DNA of 64,000 nt, from assembly GCA_902635965.1 (NCBI GenBank), contig CACPQA010000002.1, forward strand, positions 1-64,000, written 5' to 3'. Source of the stretch: an uncultured Bacteroidota bacterium (GTDB lineage Bacteria; Bacteroidota; Bacteroidia; Flavobacteriales; Flavobacteriaceae). A program made the translations under genes and the position numbers. The notes under the pieces were generated by a model that worked only from the letters and a program-made list of their open reading frames with translations, was not told where the DNA came from and ran no database searches. This document shows, piece by piece, positions 46,185 through 54,462 of the stretch (the first letter of the stretch is position 1; the number at the start of each line of letters is the position of its first letter).

Positions 46185-47591
46185 ATCAGAAAATTAGTCT
46201 TATTTCTTTATTCTCTCCTCTATGCTTTTTCAATCTTTAGTTGTAAAAAAGAAAAAGAAAATAGACCAAATGTTGTTTGGCTTGTTGCAGAAGATCAGTC
46301 ACAATATTTCTTCCCTTTCTACGGAGATAAAACAGTAGATCTTCCTAATGTTGGTCAACTACTTGAAAATGGTATTTTGTACTATGAGATGCATTCTCCA
46401 TACCCAGTTTGCGCTCCTGCGAGGAGTGCAATAATAACCGGCATGTATCCAAGTTCGATAGGCACCGGTAATCAAAGGGCTTATCATCAAAAGAGAAAAG
46501 TAAGACCTGATTCCGAGTCACAACTTGACTTTCCCTATTACTCATCAAAATTAGCTGAGGCCATCAAACCATTCACACAAATTTTAAGAGAAAACGGTTA
46601 CTATTGTACAAATAATTCAAAAACAGACTATAATTTTAAATTAACAGATGAGGCATGGGATGAGTCAAGTAACCATGCGTCTTGGGAAAACAGAAAAAAA
46701 GACCAACCTTTTTTTGCAGTATTTAATTTTGGTGTAACACATGAGTCGTCAATATGGAATAGGGACAAAAAGAAATTAAAGGTAGATCCAAATATTTTAA
46801 AAGTTCCTCCCGTTTTCCCAGATGATTCAATTACGCGTCATGCTCTTGCTGTTAACTATTCTAATTTGATTGAGATGGATATCCAAACGGGCAAAATTAT
46901 AGATAGATTAAAAAAGCAAAACCTATATGATAAAACCTATATATTTTTTTACAGCGACCATGGGGGACCTTTCCCAAGACACAAAAGAGCTATTTATGAA
47001 ACAGGAACAAAAGTTCCATTTATTGTAAAATTCCCTAAAGGATTTAAAACAGATGATAAAAGAAATAATGATATGCTAAGTTTTATTGACTTTGCCCCTA
47101 CAATACTGTCTATAGCTGGTATTGATATCCCTAAGATATATCAGGGCAAAGCTTTCTTAGGTGCTAAAAAGTCTTTAAAAAAGAGAAAATATTTATTTAC
47201 GGCAAGTGATAGATTTGATGAATTAACAGACAGAATACGAGCTGTAAAAAGTAAAAGATTTAAGTACGTTAGAAACTATAATATTGAAAAGCCTCATGCC
47301 CTTAATGTGGTCTATAGGACTCAAATGAACTTGATGAAACATCTTAATGAGTTAAATAAATCTAATTCTCTTTCTGATAAACAGAAGCTTTGGTTTCAAG
47401 TTCCCAAAAGACCAGAAGAATTTTATGACTTAGAGAATGATCCATTTGAATTAAATAATTTAATAGAGGATCAGAAATTCGCACCACACATCAATGAATT
47501 AAAATTACAACTTGACTCTTGGCTCAAGAATATAAATGACTTGGGTGGAATTCCAGAAAAAGAGCTTGCTAGGATTTTAGTAAAAGGATAA
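46185..47591 (+). CDS. Sulfatase (S1, sulfamidase-like), lipoprotein, no standard start codon
   Basis: The open frame begins after a stop at 46173-46175. A complete lipoprotein signal peptide (xRKLVLFLYSLLYAFSIFSC) starts at ATC 46185, where ATG would be expected, and no ATG, GTG or TTG exists in any frame between 46144 and 46200. The rest is intact: VAEDQS, CAPAR (Cys76 from ATC), CTNNSKTDYN, YSDHGGPFPRHKRAIYETG. The first possible in-frame start, TTG 46377, would delete the metal-binding strand. Either ATG mutated to ATC, a non-AUG start is used, or the base is a sequencing error. The TNNSKTDYN/PFPRHK pattern is sulfamidase-like. Confidence 0.8.
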   Translation: MRKLVLFLYSLLYAFSIFSCKKEKENRPNVVWLVAEDQSQYFFPFYGDKTVDLPNVGQLLENGILYYEMHSPYPVCAPARSAIITGMYPSSIGTGNQRAYHQKRKVRPDSESQLDFPYYSSKLAEAIKPFTQILRENGYYCTNNSKTDYNFKLTDEAWDESSNHASWENRKKDQPFFAVFNFGVTHESSIWNRDKKKLKVDPNILKVPPVFPDDSITRHALAVNYSNLIEMDIQTGKIIDRLKKQNLYDKTYIFFYSDHGGPFPRHKRAIYETGTKVPFIVKFPKGFKTDDKRNNDMLSFIDFAPTILSIAGIDIPKIYQGKAFLGAKKSLKKRKYLFTASDRFDELTDRIRAVKSKRFKYVRNYNIEKPHALNVVYRTQMNLMKHLNELNKSNSLSDKQKLWFQVPKRPEEFYDLENDPFELNNLIEDQKFAPHINELKLQLDSWLKNINDLGGIPEKELARILVKG

Positions 47592-47600
47592 ATTAAAATA

Positions 47601-47629
47601 AAAAAAGGTCGGCAAAAGCCAACCTTTTT
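47601..47629. terminator. Bidirectional terminator between sulfatase and susD-like gene
   Basis: The arms GGTCGGC and GCCAACC around AAAA have A-rich and T-rich flanks. On the minus strand every position pairs (one G-U) and a T-run follows, so it is strongest for the leftward sulfatase-side exit of the SusD gene. On the plus strand one pair is lost (C-A), but TTTTT follows. Confidence 0.75.
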
Positions 47630-47668
47630 CTAAATTAATCAAACTAAATAAATACCAGAGATTATTTA

Positions 47669-49276
47669 TTATCTGTATCCATTGTTCGTTGGGTCTGAAT
47701 CCAACAACACTGGATTTGTAAGTACTTCATTCAAAGGGATTGGATACTTTACATGTTTGGGTTGAATATTAATTGCTGCACCTTCTGCATGTTTGGTAAC
47801 CTTTGTATTTCTAACTGTTTCCAGAAGTATTCCCCATCTAATTAAATCTTGCTTTCTATGTCCTTCTGCAAAGAGTTCGTACTTTCTCTCATCATACATT
47901 TTCACTCTAAATTCTGCTTGAGAAAGACCACCCCATGGGCTGTCTGGTTCAAACGCTCTTTCACGAACTTTATTTACATATTGATACGCATTGTCGGGTC
48001 CATTAAGTTCATTTTCGCTCTCTGCAGCCATTAGATAAATATCCGCTAGCCTTATAAGAACAATATTTTCAGACTTAGCATTTCTTGGTTTGTCAATGTT
48101 TAAGTTCATTAATTTACCTATATAAACAAATTTTAATTGAATCCCTTCATAATACTCCATAAAAGTTACGTCGTATCTTAGGTCACCCGCCTCCCAATTA
48201 CTACGTTTCCCGATATCAGGACAAGCTATACCTGCTCCAAATCCGGTAAAGGACTGGTTATTTGCAGCAAGAGCAGCATTCAATGCATTTTTATCTCCTT
48301 TATTTTTAGGATTATCTTTAGCACGAGGATTGTACTCCTCAATCCAAAGATTGGTTTGTAAATTCCCACTGTTAATTTCACCGGTAGTATTTAAATGATT
48401 TGTTCCAAGGGCAGCGTCCCCTGCAAAGTCAACCCAAAGAATATGTTCGTTCTTTACCTCATTATCAAGGGTTGTTTTATCATACGCATAAACATCTGCA
48501 AAATCATCCATTAATGTGTGTGGTGAGTTATTAATTATATCCACACACTCAGCTAGACAAGAAGACCACTCTTTATCAAATAAATGAAATTTGGCTTTCA
48601 ATGCAGATGCCGCCCACTTTGTCATTCTACCGAGGTCACCACCAGAATATGCATCTGGTAAATAACTTTTAGCAAGAGCTAAATCTTCCTTCATTCGTGT
48701 TCTTATCTCGCTCATTGGAGTTCGTGGAAGAACAGAAAGTTCATCCGTCCCCAATTCATCTGTGAAAAATGGAACATCTCCATAGAAACGGGTTAAATCA
48801 TAGTAAGCCATTGCTCTTAACACATATAATTCTCCTAGGAGCTGATTTTTCTCCTCTACAGTTAGTGCTTCTGCAGTTGAAATATTAGCAATAGCAGAAT
48901 TTGCATTTCTTATAAGTAAATAAAACTCTTTCCAAGCCGCATGCAAATCTCCATTCCCCTCCGTGTAAAGGTAATTATAGGGAGTTTGAATAACTTTTCT
49001 TTGAGGACAAACCTCGTCACTCCCGTACTGAACCGCACCCCTGTAATTTCTGTTTCGGTATAGGTTTTGGTTATTTAATGTAGCATAAACACCATTTACT
49101 GCCATTTGAGCTTCATTAAGATTGTTATAGAAACCAGTTGGTGACAATCCACTTCTTAAATCTTCTTCTAAGAAATCTTTTTCACAACTAGATAAGACGA
49201 TTAATAAAACTAGAACCATCCAATTTATTGTGTATGTTTTATAATTTTTCATTGCTTTATTTTTTCTATTTTTCAT
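47669..49276 (-). CDS. SusD/RagB-family glycan-binding lipoprotein
   Basis: Lipobox VLSSC and mature CEKDFLEED, with acidic residues placed as in surface-exported lipoproteins. The SusD tetratricopeptide pattern follows: GFYNNLNEAQMAVNGVYATL, LGELYVLRAMAYYDLTRFYGDVPF, DIYLMAAESENELN and the closing YDERKYELFAEGHRKQDLIRWG. It binds the oligosaccharide at the cell surface and lids the SusC barrel. ATG 49252 (MKNYKTY) is an alternative start. Last of a fecR-like/susC/susD minus-strand run. Confidence 0.95.
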   Translation of the reverse strand: MKNRKNKAMKNYKTYTINWMVLVLLIVLSSCEKDFLEEDLRSGLSPTGFYNNLNEAQMAVNGVYATLNNQNLYRNRNYRGAVQYGSDEVCPQRKVIQTPYNYLYTEGNGDLHAAWKEFYLLIRNANSAIANISTAEALTVEEKNQLLGELYVLRAMAYYDLTRFYGDVPFFTDELGTDELSVLPRTPMSEIRTRMKEDLALAKSYLPDAYSGGDLGRMTKWAASALKAKFHLFDKEWSSCLAECVDIINNSPHTLMDDFADVYAYDKTTLDNEVKNEHILWVDFAGDAALGTNHLNTTGEINSGNLQTNLWIEEYNPRAKDNPKNKGDKNALNAALAANNQSFTGFGAGIACPDIGKRSNWEAGDLRYDVTFMEYYEGIQLKFVYIGKLMNLNIDKPRNAKSENIVLIRLADIYLMAAESENELNGPDNAYQYVNKVRERAFEPDSPWGGLSQAEFRVKMYDERKYELFAEGHRKQDLIRWGILLETVRNTKVTKHAEGAAINIQPKHVKYPIPLNEVLTNPVLLDSDPTNNGYR

Positions 49277-49287
49277 AATGATATTTT

Positions 49288-52200
49288 TTATAAGGTTAGA
49301 TTAAATCCAAGTGCAAATGAGGAGTTGTAAGGGTATCCTCCGTTAGCCACACCTTGTGCCAAACCGTCACCATAATTACTTTGCTCAGGATCCCCATGGG
49401 TAAATTTGGTGAAGAGCAATAAGTTATTACCTGTTAAATAAATACTGGCTCTTTTCATCCCTGGGATATCTAAATCATATGTTAGGGTTACGTTTTTTAA
49501 TCTTAAGAAAGAGCCATCTTGATACGAGACATCACTTCGCTGCTGGTAGTTTCCGAAACTTGAACCAGCTCTAGGAATGTCTGAGTTTTGATTTGAAGTA
49601 GTCCACCTATCCTTTACAATTGGCAACAAATTACTTCTTGGGTCTCTTCCAAAATACCCTAGATGATAAGCCGCATTTAAAATCTCATTCCCATAAGATC
49701 CATGGAAAAAGAAATCAAGTGTAAAATCTTTATAGGTTAGTGTATTTCTTAAACCTCCGTAAAAATCTGGATTTGGATCTCCATGTACAACAAAATCAAG
49801 TTGATTAATTGCACCATTACCGTCTAAATCAACGTATCTAGGTCCTCCTAAAACACTACCTACAACACCATCGGCATCAATTTCAGCAGTGGTTCTATAG
49901 GTTCCAAGATACGTAGCACCCAGATAAGCAGGTGCAGGATATCCTGGAATTATTCTAATACTTGGCCCTGTTGCTTGACCTGGAGAAGCTAAATCAATCC
50001 ATTCTGCCCCGTCACCGATTGAAATTACTTTGTTCTTATTTGCAGAAATAGTCAAATTTGTACTCCAAGTGAAATCAGGTTTGTCAATATTTAATGAATT
50101 AATTGTAAACTCAAACCCTTTATTTTCTATCTCACCAACATTTTCTAACCTAGTTTCTCCAGCTGTTCCTGGTATGGGTCTGTTGAGTAATAAATCTTTA
50201 GTCCTTTTATTGTAATAATCTAGTTCCAAAGAGTATCTATTATTTAAAAACCCAATCTCTAATCCAATATCAGTTTGGGTTGTTGTTTCCCAATCTAAAT
50301 TTGAGCTGGCTAAGTTTTCTAACAATACTGCATTGGAAACTTGATTATTTAAAAAAGTTACATATGGGGTAAATCTTGACAGAGAGTTGTATGCCGGTAC
50401 ACCTTGTTCACCAACAATTCCGTAACTTACTCTTAATTTTAGATTGCTTATGTAATCTACACTTTGCATAAAACTTTCCTGACCAATTCGCCAAGCCGCG
50501 CCAACAGATGGGAAAAAAGCATATTTATTGCCTTCTTCAAAAACCGAGGAACCATCTCTTCTTCCAACAAGGGTAAGTAAGTATTTGTCTTTGTAAGAGT
50601 AATTTATTCTTCCCAAAATGGATTCAAATGTTCTTTTTTCATAGTTACTTGACACTGCATTTTGATTTGGATCAGAACCTAGAGCAAGATTGTTAAATGT
50701 AACTACATCATTAACAAAACCGTAAGCCCCGGATCTAGAAGACTCAAACGTGGTTATTTGAGATGTATATCCAGCAAGGACTTTCAAAGAGTGTTCGTTA
50801 AACTCCTTGACATAAGTAATCGTATTTTCATTTAATATATCTCTACTATTTCTTGAAATGATATTGGCCTCGCCATCTTGACCTTTTGCAACTCTATCTG
50901 GCAAGATTGTCGAAAAGTATTGGTTTCTTTTACTAAAATCAAGTCCTAACCCAATTGTAGATCTTAATGTTAGTCCAGGAATAATATCATATTCCAAAAA
51001 TGCATTGGTCAATAGATTTGTAGTTAATGTATGATCAATCCTTTCATTCACATCTGCTAACGGATTTCGAAAAGGTGTATTTGCCACTGGATTTACACCA
51101 TTATAAGTGCCATCGCTGTTGTAAACTTCTAGAAAAGGAGGCATTGCGTTTTGAACCTCCTGCCAGTTGACTTTGTTGTTTTCAATTTTCCTATCAGATA
51201 AGTTAAGTCTAAACCCAGTTCTAATTTTTTCATTAACATTAAAATCCATATTAGCTCTAAGAGTATATCTATTAAGACCTGATGATTCAATTATAGATTG
51301 TTCAGACCATCTATTTATAGACACATAATAATTGGATTTTTCAGAATTACCACTCAGTGTTATGTCGGTATTATTAACCTGACCGTTTCTTGTTACCAAG
51401 TCTACCCAATTTGTATTAGGAATAGTAGCTAAGTCAAAAAGTGGATCTATGGATGGATCATTTTCTCCGTAACCACTAGCTCCATAAACCAAAGTTTCTG
51501 CCTCATTCCAGTAATTTGCAAAATCAGTAGAATTTAAATACTGAGGAGGGTTTGCTATACTACTAAAACTTGTGTAATGATTTATTGACACATCAACATC
51601 TCCAGATTTTGCCGACTTCCCATTTTTAGTTTGAATTAAAATGACACCAGCAGCTCCTCTAGTTCCGTAAAGGGCTAGAGAACTCGCATCTTTTAAAACC
51701 TCGATGGATCGAATATCATTAACGTTGATATTTTGTAGATTAAAGTCGGTCCCGGCAATAAAACCATCAATTACAAAAAGTGGGTTATTATTACCTTGAA
51801 TTGAACTTAATCCCCTAATACGAATTGTAGGGGCAGATGATGGATCCCCGTCAGGAGCAGTGACTTGAAGGCCTGCTGCTCTACCTTGAAGAAGATTGCT
51901 GACACTTGAAGCAGGCTGGTTTGACAAAGCATCTCCAGATACTTTTGCAATAGATGAAACCAGATCTTTCTTTCTGGTGGTCCCGTAACCCGTTATAATA
52001 ATTTCTTCAAGTGATCCTTCCTCAGGTGAAAGAGATACATTAAAACTATCCCCATTAGATACATCAATTGACTGGTCACCATAACCAACAAATGAGATGG
52101 TTAAAATGGCATCATCATTTTCTAATTGAATAGAAAAATTACCGTCAAAGTCAGTTGTTGTTCCGTTATCAGTTCCTTGTTCTATAATAGTTGCTCCTGG

Positions 52201-52653
52201 GAGGGGAACTCCTTCAGAGTCAACTACCACACCGGTTACACTTCTTTGAATATTTTCAATCAAATCTTCCACCTTTTTAGCAACTGGATTTGAAACAACT
52301 TTTTTAAGAAAAACTAAATTTTCACTTATTTGGTATTCAATTAAATTATTAAACAGTGCCTTGATTGTTTCCTCGATATTCTTTTTTTCAAGTGATATTG
52401 ATACCTTTTGATTGAAATTGTAAATACTACTATCGAAAATAAATCTCAGTTTCGTGGTAGCTTCTATCTCATCCAATACATCAATGATTGAGGTGTCCTC
52501 AACACTAATTGTAATTTCTGTTTGAGAATAAACATTGTTGCTTGCGAAAGAATTAAATATAAAAGTAATTCCTAGAATTAATGAAAAAATAATATTCCTT
52601 GCTCGCAATCTTTTTTTCTGTTCGCGTTGAACGCTATTGCTATTTAAATTCAT
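49288..52653 (-). CDS. SusC/RagA-family TonB-dependent transporter with STN signalling domain
   Basis: The signal peptide is followed by a Secretin/TonB N-terminal (STN) domain (about 52-117), a carboxypeptidase-regulatory-like domain (139-210: VTGVVVDSEGVPLPGATI), the plug (225-345: GYGTTRKKDL, RGLSSIQGNNNPLFVIDG) and a long barrel ending FALGFNLTL. The STN domain binds FecR in the periplasm, so this transporter both imports a ligand and signals its presence. At 1121 aa it is typical. Starts 40 bases after the fecR-like gene; susD follows 11 bases later. Confidence 0.96.
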   Translation of the reverse strand: MNLNSNSVQREQKKRLRARNIIFSLILGITFIFNSFASNNVYSQTEITISVEDTSIIDVLDEIEATTKLRFIFDSSIYNFNQKVSISLEKKNIEETIKALFNNLIEYQISENLVFLKKVVSNPVAKKVEDLIENIQRSVTGVVVDSEGVPLPGATIIEQGTDNGTTTDFDGNFSIQLENDDAILTISFVGYGDQSIDVSNGDSFNVSLSPEEGSLEEIIITGYGTTRKKDLVSSIAKVSGDALSNQPASSVSNLLQGRAAGLQVTAPDGDPSSAPTIRIRGLSSIQGNNNPLFVIDGFIAGTDFNLQNINVNDIRSIEVLKDASSLALYGTRGAAGVILIQTKNGKSAKSGDVDVSINHYTSFSSIANPPQYLNSTDFANYWNEAETLVYGASGYGENDPSIDPLFDLATIPNTNWVDLVTRNGQVNNTDITLSGNSEKSNYYVSINRWSEQSIIESSGLNRYTLRANMDFNVNEKIRTGFRLNLSDRKIENNKVNWQEVQNAMPPFLEVYNSDGTYNGVNPVANTPFRNPLADVNERIDHTLTTNLLTNAFLEYDIIPGLTLRSTIGLGLDFSKRNQYFSTILPDRVAKGQDGEANIISRNSRDILNENTITYVKEFNEHSLKVLAGYTSQITTFESSRSGAYGFVNDVVTFNNLALGSDPNQNAVSSNYEKRTFESILGRINYSYKDKYLLTLVGRRDGSSVFEEGNKYAFFPSVGAAWRIGQESFMQSVDYISNLKLRVSYGIVGEQGVPAYNSLSRFTPYVTFLNNQVSNAVLLENLASSNLDWETTTQTDIGLEIGFLNNRYSLELDYYNKRTKDLLLNRPIPGTAGETRLENVGEIENKGFEFTINSLNIDKPDFTWSTNLTISANKNKVISIGDGAEWIDLASPGQATGPSIRIIPGYPAPAYLGATYLGTYRTTAEIDADGVVGSVLGGPRYVDLDGNGAINQLDFVVHGDPNPDFYGGLRNTLTYKDFTLDFFFHGSYGNEILNAAYHLGYFGRDPRSNLLPIVKDRWTTSNQNSDIPRAGSSFGNYQQRSDVSYQDGSFLRLKNVTLTYDLDIPGMKRASIYLTGNNLLLFTKFTHGDPEQSNYGDGLAQGVANGGYPYNSSFALGFNLTL

Positions 52654-52693
52654 AAATTTTTCATGTTTGGTTATTAATAGTTGTTTGTTTGGT

Positions 52694-53842
52694 TTATTTA
52701 ATTATAATTTTATTGTTGAACTTTTGATATTTAATGTTATAAACTTCTTTTAAATATCCCATAACTTCATCGATTGATTCTTCTTCAACCACAATTGTGG
52801 CGTTAAAAAAATTATCTGACAGCTTTTTGTTGTCGTTCGTAATAATTACGTTATACAACCTTTCAAGCTTTAAAATCATAGAGTCTATATTTTCATCTCT
52901 AAAAATAACTCTACCATCTATCCAAGAGGTATAAATTTTGGTATTTACTTTCGAAATTTCTATTTTCTCATTGGACTGATTTACGTTAGCTCTAAACCCA
53001 GGTTTTAAGCTAACGATTTTTTGATTGTCTGAAAGCCCCTTCACTCCAAGACTTCCATCTACAAGTATTATTTCTGAAAAACTATCTTCTTTATAACTTT
53101 TGACATTAAATTGTGTCCCATAAACCTCTGTAATGGCATCATTAGAGACTACTTTGAAAATGTCTTTATTATTTTCAGAGATATTAAAAAAAGCTTCTCC
53201 ATCTAAATAAACTTTTCTCTCCATCCCATTTATAAATTGAACAGGGAATTTTAAGGAGGATCCTGAATTTAGATATACAATTGAGCCATCTGATAATTCA
53301 ACATCAAATCTTTTTCCATAAGGTACAGTCAAGGTATTATATGAGAGCTTTTTAATCCCTTTTTTTTGATCAAAAACTATTTTTTTTGATTCTTTTTTTA
53401 TTAAAATTTCGTCATCTATTTCAATTAGTATATCATCTAAATTCTCTAAAACAATTTGATTACCACTAGAGGTCTGTAGAGTGACTTTGTTAGGATCGAG
53501 CACGACCTTTTTTTCATCTATTACTCCCTTGCGCATTTGATTATAGTAACCTACCGCAACAGAAATGGAGATTATGGCTGCATATTTAAAGATATTTTTA
53601 AAACTAAAATTCAGCTCTCTCTTTGTCTGCTTAGAATTTATTCTATCTTTAATTTCTTTAATTATTTTTTCTTGGTTGGCTCTACTCATAGCTAAATTTG
53701 AGAAATGATTTACAGATACATAATCTTTAAAGACTCTTAAATTATTTTTTTTTTCAATCCATTTAAGAAGAAAATTTAGCTCTTCAATACTTGATTCGCA
53801 GTTAAGAAAATTGATAATCTTCCTCTCAATTAATGGTGACAT
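52694..53842 (-). CDS. FecR-family anti-sigma factor
   Basis: The N-terminal cytosolic anti-sigma domain of about 80 residues is followed by a membrane helix (about 84-101) and the periplasmic FecR domain (VPYGKRFDVELSDGSIVYLNSGSSLKFPVQF, YLDGEAFFNI, YGTQFNV). The C-terminal FecR_C secretin-like part follows and ends KYQKFNNKIIIK. It holds the ECF sigma factor (53940) inactive until the STN domain of the SusC protein signals ligand. It is divergent from the sigma gene, whereas most such pairs are co-directional. Confidence 0.94.
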   Translation of the reverse strand: MSPLIERKIINFLNCESSIEELNFLLKWIEKKNNLRVFKDYVSVNHFSNLAMSRANQEKIIKEIKDRINSKQTKRELNFSFKNIFKYAAIISISVAVGYYNQMRKGVIDEKKVVLDPNKVTLQTSSGNQIVLENLDDILIEIDDEILIKKESKKIVFDQKKGIKKLSYNTLTVPYGKRFDVELSDGSIVYLNSGSSLKFPVQFINGMERKVYLDGEAFFNISENNKDIFKVVSNDAITEVYGTQFNVKSYKEDSFSEIILVDGSLGVKGLSDNQKIVSLKPGFRANVNQSNEKIEISKVNTKIYTSWIDGRVIFRDENIDSMILKLERLYNVIITNDNKKLSDNFFNATIVVEEESIDEVMGYLKEVYNIKYQKFNNKIIIK

Positions 53843-53939
53843 ATACTCATTACGATTTTAAAAATCATAACCCTAGTAGAATTAATTATATAGAACAAAA
53901 ATTTTGAATCATTAATTTTTATATATAGTTTAACGATTT
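53843..53939. promoter_or_regulatory. Divergent promoter region with small palindrome
   Basis: The 97-base gap separates the fecR-like and sigma genes and must hold both promoters. It contains the palindrome GATTTT-A-AAAATC (53854-53866) close to the fecR-like start, and AT-rich stretches on the sigma side (TATATATAG). No protein-binding site is proven; the palindrome could be chance in such AT-rich DNA. Confidence 0.4.
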
Positions 53940-54461
53940 ATGTCTGATTATAAACTTTCAAGAGATCTTAAAAATGGTGATGAAAAAGCATACATTAAAG
54001 CAGTAAGTTTATACAGTGACAAGTTGTTTGCTTACGCATTAAGTTTGTCTGGTGATCACGCTACAGCAGACGATTTAGTGCAGGAGGTTTTTATAAAATT
54101 ATATGAATACAGAAAAAAAATTAATCCAAATTACTCACTCCAGTCATTTCTATATAAGTCCCTTTATCATAAATTCATTGATCTCTACTATAAAAATAAA
54201 TCAAGATCTAAATTACATGATTCTTATTTGAAACTATTGGATCAAATTGTAAACGATACCCCTATAGAAGAATTTGAAATAAAGCTTAAAAAAATCATTG
54301 CAAATATTGAAAAGTTACCTTCAAAAACAAAAGAGATTTTTAAACTTAGTAAGCAAAGTGGTTTAACAAACAAGGAAATATCAAAATTTTTGGATATTTC
54401 AGTTAAAACTGTTGAGTTTCATATAACAAAATCTTACAAGTTTTTAAAAACCCAAATTTGA
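53940..54461 (+). CDS. ECF-type RNA polymerase sigma factor
   Basis: Region 2 (LFAYALSLSGDHATADDLVQEVFIKLYEYR) and region 4 (LPSKTKEIFKLSKQSGLTNKEISKFLDISVKTVEFHI, a helix-turn-helix) are both present in 173 aa, as in the Bacteroidota FecI-like group. It should drive the divergent susC/susD and possibly the sulfatase operons when released by the FecR protein. The sulfatase gene at 54463 starts one base after its stop codon, so sigma and sulfatase share one transcript. Confidence 0.94.
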   Translation: MSDYKLSRDLKNGDEKAYIKAVSLYSDKLFAYALSLSGDHATADDLVQEVFIKLYEYRKKINPNYSLQSFLYKSLYHKFIDLYYKNKSRSKLHDSYLKLLDQIVNDTPIEEFEIKLKKIIANIEKLPSKTKEIFKLSKQSGLTNKEISKFLDISVKTVEFHITKSYKFLKTQI

Positions 54462-54462
54462 T

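Noticed and set aside
46377-47591. Sulfatase starting at TTG 46377 (404 aa)
   Set aside because: This start removes the signal peptide and the first metal-binding strand, which are clearly encoded in frame upstream from 46185.
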